Source: Sphingomonas sp. BK345
Lineage (GTDB): Bacteria; Pseudomonadota; Alphaproteobacteria; Sphingomonadales; Sphingomonadaceae
Direction: 5' to 3'
DNA length: 64,000 nt
NCBI RefSeq assembly: GCF_014193845.1
Contig: NZ_JACHZX010000008.1
Coordinates: forward strand, 62,001 to 126,000
Within the stretch, counting starts at the first letter, position 1; each line of letters begins with the position of its first letter. Below, in pieces: positions 42,389-51,070 of the stretch. The notes beneath the pieces were generated by a model, which was not told the origin of the DNA, did not search any database, and saw only the letters and a list, made by a program, of their open reading frames with translations. Position numbers and translations under genes: made by a program.

Positions 42389-42553
42389 CTAGTCCTGTTG
42401 TACCAGGCGTTCGCCGTTCGCACGCGCGCGGTACAGGTCGGCGAAGCGCTGGTGCAGCACGCGCGCGGCATCGTCGCTGGCGCGCGCGGCGCGGATCAGA
42501 TGCTCCTCGGAGCCGCGCAGGAGATACGCCCGGTCGATCTTCTTGGCCGCCAT
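42389..42553 (-). CDS. Small hypothetical protein, 54 residues
   Basis: The frame reads MAAKKIDRAYLLRGSEEHLI then RAARASDDAARVLHQRFADL and ends NGERLVQQD. It is a charged, probably alpha-helical protein, with no signal or membrane segment. The GAACGAGG before the ATG is an acceptable ribosome site. It resembles small Sphingomonas proteins of unknown role, and neighbours give no clue. Confidence 0.55.
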   Translation of the reverse strand: MAAKKIDRAYLLRGSEEHLIRAARASDDAARVLHQRFADLYRARANGERLVQQD

Positions 42554-42748
42554 GCTCGCCTCGTTCCTCGATCGCGGCCGTTCAGGCCGGAACACCGACC
42601 TAGGCGGCGCGCGGAGACGAGAAAATGAGCGTGAAGTACCAGCCGACTAGTAGGCCGGACTGGTAGCACGCGAAGGTCGCGGCGGCGCGAAGATCAGCGC
42701 TGGGGGGTACGACCCGGCAGCATCGGCGCGGGCGGCGGGACGAGGGAA

Positions 42749-42824
42749 TGGTGGAGCCGAGGGGGATCGAACCCCTGACCTTCGCAATGCCATTGCGACG
42801 CTCTCCCAGCTGAGCTACGGCCCC
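42749..42824 (-). tRNA. tRNA-Ala (anticodon GGC)
   Basis: On the minus strand the acceptor GGGGCCG pairs with the 3' strand CGGCTCC, allowing G-U pairing. The anticodon stem TCGCA/TGCGA holds loop ATGGCAT with anticodon GGC. The T arm GGGGTTCGATCCCCC is intact and CCA is encoded. Confidence 0.96.
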
Positions 42825-42909
42825 ATTCCGTCCCGGGAGGCAGCCCCCTAGCCGGGGGCCGCTGGCTTGGCAAGCGGCCTGAGCCGCCTGCCTCGCATTT
42901 TTTTCGGTC

Positions 42910-43230
42910 TTAGTTGTTCTCGTCTTCGTCGCTGCTGGTCTCGACGCCGAGATCGTCGTCGCCGCCGAGGTCGACCTCGTCGTCGGCCGAGGGCTCCTCG
43001 TCCTCGTTGGTGTCCAGATCCTCGTCGTCACCGGCGAGATCGCGATCGGGCTCCTGCTTGTCGGGCTTGGCCTGCTCGAACGGCAGCGGCTGCTTGGACT
43101 TGAGGATCGGTTCGGGCTCCCACGCGTGCCCGCAGTTGATGCAGGTGACGGGGTCGTCCTTCTCGAGGTCGTAGAAACGCGTCGCGCATTTCGGGCACGT
43201 ACGCTTCGTGCCCCATTCCGGCTTGATCAT
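42910..43230 (-). CDS. TIGR02300-type FYDLN-acid protein
   Basis: The 106-residue product starts MIKPEWGTKRTCPKCATRFY, followed by DLEKDDPVTCINCGHAWEP: a zinc ribbon made of two CxxC pairs with the diagnostic FYDL segment. The C-terminal half is a highly acidic tail of Asp and Glu. The family is widespread in alphaproteobacteria without assigned function. It diverges from aroA with about 100 bp between starts. Confidence 0.9.
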   Translation of the reverse strand: MIKPEWGTKRTCPKCATRFYDLEKDDPVTCINCGHAWEPEPILKSKQPLPFEQAKPDKQEPDRDLAGDDEDLDTNEDEEPSADDEVDLGGDDDLGVETSSDEDENN

Positions 43231-43330
43231 GCCGTGCAAAGCCTTTCGGATGGGTGGATCGACGATGGGTGGCCGCCGAAGTGGGGCGCGCCTTGCCATA
43301 GCACAAGCCGGCTGGCAAGCACCGCGCACC

Positions 43331-44674
43331 ATGGCGCATTCCCCTCACACCTCCCCTTCCCCACGCGTGATCCGCGCGCCGGCCCGACTGAGCGGCCGCA
43401 TCCGTGTTCCCGGCGACAAGTCGATCAGCCACCGCTCGCTGATGCTCTCGGCCCTGGCGGTCGGCGAGAGCCGGATCGAAGGCCTGCTGGAGGGCGAGGA
43501 CGTGCTCGCCACCGCCGCGGCGATGCGCGCGATGGGAGCGACGATCGCGCGCGGCGACGACGCGGTGTGGCGCGTTCAGGGGGTGGGCGTCGGCGGGCTG
43601 CTCCAGCCCGCGCAGGCGCTCGACATGGGCAATTCGGGCACCTCGACGCGGCTGCTGATGGGGCTGGTGGCGAGCCACGCGGTCAGCGCGACGTTCGTGG
43701 GCGACGCCTCGCTCTCGGGCCGGCCGATGGGACGCGTGATCACGCCGCTCGCGCAGATGGGCGCCGACATCACCGCGGCGCCCGGCGGCCGGCTGCCGCT
43801 GACGGTGCGCGGCCTCGTCCCGGCGGTGCCGATCGTCTATGAGCTGCCGGTCGCCTCCGCGCAGGTGAAGTCGGCGGTGCTGCTCGCCGCGCTCAACACG
43901 CCGGGCATCACGCGCGTGATCGAGCCGGTGCCGACACGCGACCACAGCGAGCGCATGCTCGCGGGGTTCGGTGCGCGCCTCACCGTCGAGCAGGGACCGC
44001 GCGGCCGGGTGATCGCGCTCGAGGGCGAGACCGAGCTGCGGGCGCAGTCGATCACGGTGCCGGGCGACCCCTCGTCCGCGGCGTTCTGGATGGTCGCCGC
44101 CTCGGTCGTCCCCGACAGCGATGTCGTGATCGAGAACGTCGGCCTCAACCCGACCCGCGCCGGGCTCGTCACCGCGCTCCGCATGATGGGCGCCGACATC
44201 GCGGAGCTGGAGCCCCGCACGGTGGGCGGCGAGCCCGTCGCCGACCTGCGCGTGCGCCACGCCGCGCTGCGCGGGATCGAGGTGCCCCCCGATCTCGCGC
44301 CGTCGATGATCGACGAGTATCCGGTGCTGTTCGTCGCCGCCGCCTTCGCCGCCGGCGCGACCGTCGCGCGTGGTGCGGAGGAGCTGCGCGTCAAGGAGAG
44401 CGACCGGATCGCCGCGATGCGCGTCGCGCTCGAGGCCAATGGCGTCACCACCGTCGAGCACGAGGATGGGCTCACCGTACACGGCAACGGCGGCGAGAAG
44501 ATCGCGGGAGGCGCCACCGTGGCGACCCAGCTCGACCACCGCATCGCGATGAGCATGACGGTCGCCGGCCTGTACGCGCGCGACTCGATCACGCTCGACG
44601 ACGCGAGCCCGGTCGCCACGAGCTATCCCGCCTTCTATCAGCAACTCGCAGAGCTTTCCGGAGAGACGGCGTGA
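43331..44674 (+). CDS. aroA: 3-phosphoshikimate 1-carboxyvinyltransferase (EPSP synthase)
   Basis: AroA makes EPSP in the shikimate pathway. The 447-residue product has RIRVPGDKSISHRSLMLSAL, GNSGTSTRLLMG, ASLSGRPMGRVITPLAQMGA and the C-terminal LRVKESDRIAAM. GLLEGEDVLATAAAMRAMGA and the RPMGR segment resemble class II enzymes such as CP4, but I cannot align it here. The ATG at 43331 begins the conserved region 18 residues later. The gene overlaps cmk by four bases. Confidence 0.95.
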   Translation: MAHSPHTSPSPRVIRAPARLSGRIRVPGDKSISHRSLMLSALAVGESRIEGLLEGEDVLATAAAMRAMGATIARGDDAVWRVQGVGVGGLLQPAQALDMGNSGTSTRLLMGLVASHAVSATFVGDASLSGRPMGRVITPLAQMGADITAAPGGRLPLTVRGLVPAVPIVYELPVASAQVKSAVLLAALNTPGITRVIEPVPTRDHSERMLAGFGARLTVEQGPRGRVIALEGETELRAQSITVPGDPSSAAFWMVAASVVPDSDVVIENVGLNPTRAGLVTALRMMGADIAELEPRTVGGEPVADLRVRHAALRGIEVPPDLAPSMIDEYPVLFVAAAFAAGATVARGAEELRVKESDRIAAMRVALEANGVTTVEHEDGLTVHGNGGEKIAGGATVATQLDHRIAMSMTVAGLYARDSITLDDASPVATSYPAFYQQLAELSGETA

Positions 44675-45321
44675 TCATCGCGGTGGACGGGCCGGCGGCC
44701 TCGGGCAAGGGCACGATCGCGCGCGCGCTGGCCCGTCATTATCATGTCCCCCACCTCGACACCGGCCTGTTGTACCGGGCGGTGGCGCTCACCGTCATGC
44801 GGCTCGAACTCGACCCGTCGATCGAGGCCGACGCGGTCGCAGCCTGCGGCTTCGACGAGGATCTGCTCGCCGACGCGGCATTGCGCGACGACGCGACCGG
44901 GCAGATCGCCTCGATCGTCTCGGCGCATCCGCTGGTCCGCGCGGCGCTGCTCCAGCGGCAGAAACGGTTCGCGCACCAGCCCGGCGGCGCGGTGCTCGAC
45001 GGGCGCGACATCGGGACGGTGATCGCCCCCGACGCCGACGCCAAGCTGTTCATCCGCGCGACCCCTACGATCCGGGCGCAGCGCCGCCATGCCGAGCTGC
45101 GCGCGCGCGGCGACGACACCAGCTACGACCAGGTGCTCGCCGACATCCGCTCGCGCGACGACCGCGACAGCTCGCGCGCCACCGCCCCCCTGGTGCCCGC
45201 GATCGACGCGGCGCAGCTCGATACCAGCTTCCTGTCGATCGAGGCCGCGGTGGCCAAGGCGATCGCGTTGGTCGAGGGGCGGCTGGCGCGCGCCGCCGCG
45301 GTGGCCGCGCCGCCGGCGTGA
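44671..45321 (+). CDS. cmk: Cytidylate kinase
   Basis: Cmk phosphorylates CMP and dCMP. The 216-residue product has the P-loop IIAVDGPAASGKGTIARALA, LDTGLLYRAVAL, AVLDGRDIGTVIAPDADAKL and the lid RSRDDRDSSRATAPL. It starts with GTG overlapping the aroA stop (GTGA). The aroA-cmk-rpsA order is common in proteobacteria. Confidence 0.95.
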   Translation: MIIAVDGPAASGKGTIARALARHYHVPHLDTGLLYRAVALTVMRLELDPSIEADAVAACGFDEDLLADAALRDDATGQIASIVSAHPLVRAALLQRQKRFAHQPGGAVLDGRDIGTVIAPDADAKLFIRATPTIRAQRRHAELRARGDDTSYDQVLADIRSRDDRDSSRATAPLVPAIDAAQLDTSFLSIEAAVAKAIALVEGRLARAAAVAAPPA

Positions 45322-45428
45322 GGGTGGTGCCCGGTGCGCGGGCAGCGCGGTAACATGGGTCGCCCCACTTCTCCGCCGTGCCAGCGATCGGGCGGTGGCA
45401 GCACCCCGGCTGCCTCTGCGGCTCCGGC

Positions 45429-45457
45429 TTGTCCGTCCTCGCCTTATCCGCTATATG
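45429..45457 (+). promoter_or_regulatory. Candidate sigma-70 promoter for rpsA
   Basis: In the 336-bp gap between cmk and rpsA, TTGTCC (45429-45434) and TATATG (45452-45457) are 17 bp apart, resembling -35 and -10 boxes. A start near 45464 would leave a leader of about 195 bases. The rest of the gap holds no supported gene. Confidence 0.35.
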
Positions 45458-45657
45458 GCAATGGTCCGGTGGGCTGGGGCTCGCGGAGGCATGGCGCGAC
45501 AGGCAGGTCCTCTCGCGCCTTTTCGCTTATGGGCGGCGTCTCCTCGCACCTCGTGCCGACACGGATGTCGCGCGCGGCATGCGGCCGCCGCGACGGTGAT
45601 GGCCAAGACCAGCGGACCCAACCGCTTGGCCGGAAACACGACTAGGACGAAGCATTT

Positions 45658-47364
45658 ATGGCCTCTACGGCAACTCCCTCGCGCGACGAATTCGCGGCGC
45701 TGCTCGATGACATGTTCGGCGGTGCCGACAGCTTCGAGGGCCGCGTGGTGCTCGGCACCGTGACCGGCATCGAGAACGACCTGGCGGTGATCGACGTCGG
45801 TCTGAAGAGCGAGGGCCGCGTGCCGCTGCGCGAGTTCGCGCCGGCGCCGGGACAGAAGGCCGAGCTCAAGGTCGGCGACGAGGTCGAGGTCTATGTCGAC
45901 CGCGTCGAGAACATGCACGGCGAGGCGATGCTCAGCCGCGACCGCGCGCGCCGCGAGGCCGCCTGGGACAAGCTCGAGCTCGAGTTCAGCAAGACCGCGC
46001 GCGTCGAGGGCGTGATCTTCGGCCGCGTCAAGGGCGGCTTCACCGTCGACCTCAACGGCGCGGTGGCGTTCCTCCCCGGCTCGCAGGTCGACATCCGCCC
46101 GGTGCGTGACGTCACGCCGCTGATGGACATTCCGCAGCCGTTCCAGATCCTCAAGATGGACCGCAAGCGCGGCAACATCGTGGTGTCGCGTCGCGCGGTG
46201 CTGGAAGAGACCCGCGCCGAGCAGCGATCGGGCCTGATCCAGTCGCTCCACGAGGGCCAGATCATCGACGGCGTGGTGAAGAACATCACCGACTACGGCG
46301 CCTTCGTCGACCTGGGCGGGATCGACGGCCTGCTGCACGTCACCGACCTCAGCTACAAGCGCGTCGGCCATCCGAGCGAGATGATCAACATCGGCGACAC
46401 CGTGAAGGTGCAGATCATCCGCATCAACAAGGACACGCAGCGCATCTCGCTGGGCATGAAGCAGCTCGAGAGCGATCCGTGGGACGGCGCGTCGTCCAAG
46501 TACCCGGTCGGCGCCAAGCTGTCGGGCCGCGTCACGAACATCACCGAATACGGTGCATTCGTCGAGCTCGAGGCGGGCATCGAGGGCCTCGTCCATGTGT
46601 CCGAGATGTCGTGGACCAAGAAGAACGTCCACCCCGGCAAGATCGTGTCGACCTCGCAGGAGGTGGACGTGGTGGTGCTCGAGGTCGACGAGGACAAGCG
46701 CCGCATCTCGCTGGGCCTGAAGCAGGCGCAGAACAACCCGTGGGAGGCGTTCGCCGCCGCGCACCCGATCGGCTCGACCGTCGAGGGCGAGGTCAAGAAC
46801 GCGACGGAGTTCGGTCTCTTCATCGGTCTGGACAACGACGTCGACGGCATGGTCCACATGTCCGACATCGCCTGGGGCGTGTCGGGTGAGGATGCGCTCA
46901 ACCTGCACCGCAAAGGCGAGACCGTCCAGGCGGTGGTGCTCGACATCGATCCCGAGAAGGAGCGCATCTCGCTCGGCATGAAGCAGCTCGAGCGCGGCGG
47001 CCCCGTCGCGGCGGGCGCGGGCGATCGCTTGGGCAAGAACCAGGTCGTCACCGTCACCGTGCTCGAAGTGCGTGACGCCGGTCTCGAGGTGCAGCAGGGC
47101 GATGACGGCGCGACCGGCTTCATCAAGCGCACCGACCTCGGCCGCGATCGCGACGAGCAGCGTCCGGAGCGTTTCCAGGTCGGGCAGAAGTTCGACGCGA
47201 TGGTCACCGGCTTCGACCGTTCGAAGAAGCCCACCTTCTCGATCAAGGCGATGCAGATCTCCGAGGAGAAGCAGGCGGTGGCGCAGTACGGCTCGTCCGA
47301 CTCGGGCGCGTCGCTGGGCGACATCCTGGGCGAGGCGCTCAAGGCACGCGACACCAAGAAGTAA
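45658..47364 (+). CDS. rpsA: 30S ribosomal protein S1
   Basis: S1 helps mRNA bind the 30S subunit. The 568-residue product has six S1 domains in series; typical blocks are EGVIFGRVKGGFTVDLNGAV, VVKNITDYGAFVDLGGIDGL, GRVTNITEYGAFVELEAGIE and EVKNATEFGLFIGLDNDVDG, each followed by a RISLGMKQ-like segment. The length matches alphaproteobacterial S1. A terminator hairpin follows 29 bases after the stop. Confidence 0.97.
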   Translation: MASTATPSRDEFAALLDDMFGGADSFEGRVVLGTVTGIENDLAVIDVGLKSEGRVPLREFAPAPGQKAELKVGDEVEVYVDRVENMHGEAMLSRDRARREAAWDKLELEFSKTARVEGVIFGRVKGGFTVDLNGAVAFLPGSQVDIRPVRDVTPLMDIPQPFQILKMDRKRGNIVVSRRAVLEETRAEQRSGLIQSLHEGQIIDGVVKNITDYGAFVDLGGIDGLLHVTDLSYKRVGHPSEMINIGDTVKVQIIRINKDTQRISLGMKQLESDPWDGASSKYPVGAKLSGRVTNITEYGAFVELEAGIEGLVHVSEMSWTKKNVHPGKIVSTSQEVDVVVLEVDEDKRRISLGLKQAQNNPWEAFAAAHPIGSTVEGEVKNATEFGLFIGLDNDVDGMVHMSDIAWGVSGEDALNLHRKGETVQAVVLDIDPEKERISLGMKQLERGGPVAAGAGDRLGKNQVVTVTVLEVRDAGLEVQQGDDGATGFIKRTDLGRDRDEQRPERFQVGQKFDAMVTGFDRSKKPTFSIKAMQISEEKQAVAQYGSSDSGASLGDILGEALKARDTKK

Positions 47365-47393
47365 GCTATTCGACGCCGCGAGGTGACGAGCGA

Positions 47394-47425
47394 GGGGATC
47401 GGCCGCGAGGCCGGTCCCCTTTCTT
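47394..47425 (+). terminator. Rho-independent terminator of rpsA
   Basis: GGGGATCGGCC (47394-47404) pairs with GGCCGGTCCCC (47409-47419) around GCGA, with one G-T wobble, followed by TTTCTT. Confidence 0.88.
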
Positions 47426-47572
47426 GTTCGAGCCTCTTCCGGCCCGATGGTAGCGCTCAACCGTACAACACTGACCCATATTGCTGAAAAGCGACCAGAT
47501 CGGTGCTATCGCGCGGGGAAGCTTATCTGTATCAACCCGGCTCGCTTAGTATACGCCGGAAGTGGACGCAGG

Positions 47573-47857
47573 ATGATACGCTCGGAGTTGGTGCAGCAGT
47601 TGGCCGCCGGTAATCCGGAGCTGGCGCAGCGCGACGTGGAGGCGATCGTGGCCACCTTCTTCGACGAGATCACCGCGCGGCTGGCCAGCAACGGCCGCGT
47701 GGAGCTGCGCGGCTTTGGGGCCTTCTCCACGCGCGCGCGCGACGCGCGCGTCGGGCGCAATCCCCGCACCGGCGAGACGGTCGAGGTCGACGCCAAGCGC
47801 GTGCCCTTCTTCAAGCCCGGCAAGGAGATGCGCGTTCGCCTCAACGTCAGCGAGTGA
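47573..47857 (+). CDS. ihfB: Integration host factor subunit beta
   Basis: IHF-beta bends DNA as a heterodimer with IHF-alpha. The 94-residue product starts MIRSELVQQLAAGNPELAQR and has RVELRGFGAFSTRARDAR and GRNPRTGETVEV, the DNA-binding beta arm. GACGCAGG precedes the ATG. Its position after rpsA is classical. Confidence 0.95.
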   Translation: MIRSELVQQLAAGNPELAQRDVEAIVATFFDEITARLASNGRVELRGFGAFSTRARDARVGRNPRTGETVEVDAKRVPFFKPGKEMRVRLNVSE

Positions 47858-47906
47858 CGCGCCGGGTTGACGCGGTCCGTCGCAACCGCTTCGTGGGCGA
47901 CGATGG

Positions 47907-47990
47907 GCGGACGTGGCGGAATCGGTAGACGCTGGGGACTTAAAATCCTCTGCCATCGGCGTGCGGGTTCGAGTCCCGCCGTCCGCACCA
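47907..47990 (+). tRNA. tRNA-Leu (anticodon TAA)
   Basis: The 84-base class II tRNA has acceptor GCGGACG/CGTCCGC, D arm, anticodon stem GGGGA/TCCTC around CTTAAAA with anticodon TAA, a long variable arm and T arm GCGGGTTCGAGTCCCGC. CCA is encoded. Confidence 0.96.
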
Positions 47991-49450
47991 TCCTCGGGCG
48001 AGCGACCGCGGCGGCGCTCCTGTTCACCACCGCCAGCTGCGGGCGGCGCGCCGACGTCGGACCGGTGGTCGTCAGCGTAATCGGCGGCGCGGCGCAACTT
48101 CCCGGCCGGGGCCGAGCGCGACTGAGCGAGCCCGAACGGTTGCTCACCGACTCGCTCGCCGAGGGCCTCGTCCGGCTCGACGCTTCGGGTCAGGTCGAGC
48201 CGGGAGTGGCCGAGCGCTGGATCGTCACCGACGAGGGCCGCAGCTACATCTTTCGCCTGCGCGACGCGCATTGGGCGGATGGCGCACCGGTGCGCGCGGC
48301 GCAGGTGGTGGCGCTGCTGCGGCGCGAGATCAACGCGCGCTCGGGCAACCGGCTCGCGCCCTATCTCACGGCGGTCTCGTCCATCGTCGAGATGACCCCC
48401 GAGGTGATCGAGGTCGAGCTGACGCGACCGCGCCCTGACCTGCTGAAACTATTTGCCCAGCCGGAGCTCGCGCTGGTGCGCGATCGCCCGCGCCCGCCCG
48501 GCGGTGCGGGGCCGTTCCGACAGCGCGCCGAGCGCGCCGGGGGGCTGCTGCTCACGCCCGCGCTCGATCCCGAGCGCGAACCGGAGGAACCCGGCCCCGC
48601 GCCGGAGGACGACGTGCTGTTGCGCGGCGAGCGCGCCGCCAGCGCGATCCTGCGCTTCGTCGAACGCCAGTCGGACCTCGTCGCCGGCGGCACGATCGCC
48701 GACTGGCCGCTGCTGCGCGCCGCCAATCCAGCCCCGATCAACGTCAAACTGGATCCGGCGGCCGGACTGTTCGGCCTGGCGGTGGTCCGGCGCGACGGCT
48801 TCCTCGCCGACGCCGCCAACCGCGGCGCGGTCGCGATGGCGTTCGACCGCGGCGATCTCGTGGCGAGCGTGTCGAGCGACTGGGCAGCGCGCGAGACCGT
48901 TCTGCCCGAACAGCTCGACTCCGCCGCGCCTCCCGCCAACCCGGGCTGGAGCACGGTCCTCCCCGAGCAGCGCCAGGCCGCCGCCCGCGCGCGCGTGAGC
49001 GCGTGGCGGCTCGCCGACGGCGCGGCGCCGACGCTGCGGCTCGCGCTGCCCGGCGGCGCGGGCGGGACGTTGCTGTGGGCGCGGATGGCGCGGGACCTGT
49101 ACGCGATCGGCGTGAGGCCAGTCCGCGTCGCCGCCGACGCGGCCGACGCCGACCTGCGCCTGGTCGACGAGGTCGCGCCCTATGACAGCGCGCGCTGGTA
49201 TCTGGCCGAGGCCTGTGTCGCCTGCGCGGACCCGGCGCGCGAGGCGATCGAGGCGGCGCGGCGCGCGGACACGCTCGACGCGCGCGCTCGCGCCAGTGCC
49301 AATGCCGATCGGCTGCTGACCGACGACGTCGCCTTCATCCCGCTGGCGCGACCGTTGCGCTGGTCGCTGGTAGCGCTGCGGCTGCGCCAATGGCAGTCCA
49401 ACGCGCGTGCCTGGCACCCGTTGAACCGGCTGCGCGCCGACACCAATTGA
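47990..49450 (+). CDS. Peptide/nickel ABC transporter-type substrate-binding lipoprotein (start unresolved)
   Basis: The product is a family 5 solute-binding protein: TILGRATAAALLFTTASCGR is a lipoprotein signal with lipobox TASC, then DSLAEGLVRLDASGQVEPGV and AERWIVTDEGRSYIFRLRDA. The C-terminal half keeps LRLALPGGAGGTLLWARMAR. The open frame runs back through the tRNA-Leu gene; the only standard start codons (TTG 47867, ATG 47903) precede or lie in front of it, so the boundary is set just after the tRNA. No permease is adjacent. Several canonical segments look shortened, so it may be a diverged paralog. Confidence 0.72.
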   Translation: MLGRATAAALLFTTASCGRRADVGPVVVSVIGGAAQLPGRGRARLSEPERLLTDSLAEGLVRLDASGQVEPGVAERWIVTDEGRSYIFRLRDAHWADGAPVRAAQVVALLRREINARSGNRLAPYLTAVSSIVEMTPEVIEVELTRPRPDLLKLFAQPELALVRDRPRPPGGAGPFRQRAERAGGLLLTPALDPEREPEEPGPAPEDDVLLRGERAASAILRFVERQSDLVAGGTIADWPLLRAANPAPINVKLDPAAGLFGLAVVRRDGFLADAANRGAVAMAFDRGDLVASVSSDWAARETVLPEQLDSAAPPANPGWSTVLPEQRQAAARARVSAWRLADGAAPTLRLALPGGAGGTLLWARMARDLYAIGVRPVRVAADAADADLRLVDEVAPYDSARWYLAEACVACADPAREAIEAARRADTLDARARASANADRLLTDDVAFIPLARPLRWSLVALRLRQWQSNARAWHPLNRLRADTN

Positions 49451-49455
49451 GTCGC

Positions 49456-49878
49456 ATGAACGCTCGCCCCAGGCTGCTGACCGCGCCGCTGCTCGACTCG
49501 CTGCCGACCGGCAGCGACCCCGCATCCGTGCGCCGTCGGGTCGAGGCGGTGGAGCAGCTGCTCGAGGGGTTGTTCGTGATCCCGGGCATCAACCGTCGTG
49601 TCGGGCTCGACGCCATCATCGGGCTGGTGCCGGTGGCGGGCGATCTGGTCACCGCGGCGATGGGCATGTGGATCGTGTGGGAGGCGCGCAATCTCGGTAT
49701 GGGCCGCGCCGCGCTGATGGGTATGACGGCGCGGATCGGCTTCGACACCTTGCTCGGCGCGGTTCCGCTGATCGGCGACGCGGCCGACCTGATGTATCGC
49801 TCGAACACGCGAAACGTGAAGCGGATCAAGCGCTATCTCGACAGGCACCACCCCGCGACGGTGACCGTCACACGCTGA
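49456..49878 (+). CDS. DUF4112 membrane protein
   Basis: The 140-residue product has two hydrophobic hairpins with RRVGLDAIIGLVPVAGDLVT and RIGFDTLLGAVPLIGDAADL; the duplicated GLDxxxGxxPxxGD pattern defines DUF4112. The C-terminus is basic. The ATG is 5 bases beyond the preceding stop. Function is unknown. Confidence 0.85.
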   Translation: MNARPRLLTAPLLDSLPTGSDPASVRRRVEAVEQLLEGLFVIPGINRRVGLDAIIGLVPVAGDLVTAAMGMWIVWEARNLGMGRAALMGMTARIGFDTLLGAVPLIGDAADLMYRSNTRNVKRIKRYLDRHHPATVTVTR

Positions 49879-49881
49879 GCC

Positions 49882-50976
49882 TCAGCGCGCACGGGGCCGG
49901 AACACGGTACCGCCGCACAGCGGACGCGGCGCACCGGTGGTGCCGGGAAAGCTGATTGGCAGGCCGCGCAACGTCCGTACCGCCATGAAGGCGAAGCCCT
50001 CCGCCTCGAGCGAGTCGCCGTTCCATCCGAGCACGTCGACCGGCTCGACCGGCAGGCCGGTCTGCTCGGCGATCATCCGCATCAGGGTCGGATTGAGCCG
50101 CCCGCCGCCGCCGACCAGCAGCCGCCGCGGCGCGCGCGGCAGCAGCCGCAGCGCCACCGCGACACTCGCCGCGGTGAAGGCGGTCAGCGTCGCCGCGCCG
50201 TCGGCCAAGCCCAGGCCGCGCGCCGGTTGTATCGTGAAGTCGCTGCGGTCGAGCGACTTGGGATAAGCCGCGTCGAAGAAGGGGTGATCGAGCATCGCGC
50301 CGAGCACGCTCTCGTCGACCCGACCCGCCGCCGCGGTGGCGCCGTCGCGGTCGAAGCGCTCGCCCGCCTCCTGCTCCATCCAGCTGTCGATCAAGCCGTT
50401 GGCGGGGCCGGTGTCGAAGGCGGCGAGCGGGGCGCCGTCCGCCACCAGGGTGATATTCGCGACGCCGCCGAGGTTGAGCACCGCCACCGGCTCGTCGAAC
50501 GCGGCGGCGCGCGCGGCGTGATAGACCGGCAGCAGCGGCGCCCCCTGCCCGCCCGCGGCGACGTCGGCGGAGCGGAAGTCGGCGACCGTGGCGATGCCGG
50601 TGACGTCGGCGAGCGTCTGACCGTCACCGATCTGCCAGGTCCAGCCGCGGTCGGGGCGATGCGCCACGGTCTGGCCGTGGAAGCCGATGACGTCGACCTC
50701 GCCCGCCGTCACCCCGGCGTCGCGCAATAACTTCTGCACCGCCAATGTGTGGGTGCGCGTGATCAGCTCGGCGGCGGCGACGATCGGCGGGCTCGCGCGC
50801 GGACGCTGGAAGCCGAGCGCGAGCTGGGTCGCCTCGGCGAGCTGCGCGCGCGCCTGATCCGAATAGGGCTCACCGCGAAACGCCACCAGCCGCGCCGCGC
50901 GCTCGCCGTCGGTCTCGACCAGCGCCGCATCGATGCCGTCGAGCGAGGTGCCCGACATCAGCCCGATCGCCAGCAT
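49882..50976 (-). CDS. anmK: Anhydro-N-acetylmuramic acid kinase
   Basis: AnmK converts anhydro-MurNAc to MurNAc-6-phosphate in wall recycling. The 364-residue product has the N-terminal IGLMSGTSLDGIDAALVETD, VIGFHGQTVAHRP, ATVADFRSADVAAGGQGAPL, VLNLGGVANIT and FDTGPANGLIDSW. GGGCGGGAG supports the ATG at 50976 over an in-frame ATG at 51000. It ends three bases from the convergent DUF4112 gene. Confidence 0.94.
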   Translation of the reverse strand: MLAIGLMSGTSLDGIDAALVETDGERAARLVAFRGEPYSDQARAQLAEATQLALGFQRPRASPPIVAAAELITRTHTLAVQKLLRDAGVTAGEVDVIGFHGQTVAHRPDRGWTWQIGDGQTLADVTGIATVADFRSADVAAGGQGAPLLPVYHAARAAAFDEPVAVLNLGGVANITLVADGAPLAAFDTGPANGLIDSWMEQEAGERFDRDGATAAAGRVDESVLGAMLDHPFFDAAYPKSLDRSDFTIQPARGLGLADGAATLTAFTAASVAVALRLLPRAPRRLLVGGGGRLNPTLMRMIAEQTGLPVEPVDVLGWNGDSLEAEGFAFMAVRTLRGLPISFPGTTGAPRPLCGGTVFRPRAR

Positions 50977-51070
50977 CGCGTCTGTCTCCCGCCCCATCAT
51001 CGCGCGGTCCTAACGCTACGTCAGCAGTGCTGGCAAATCGGGCCGTCGCGCATTATGTGCGCGGCGTCTC

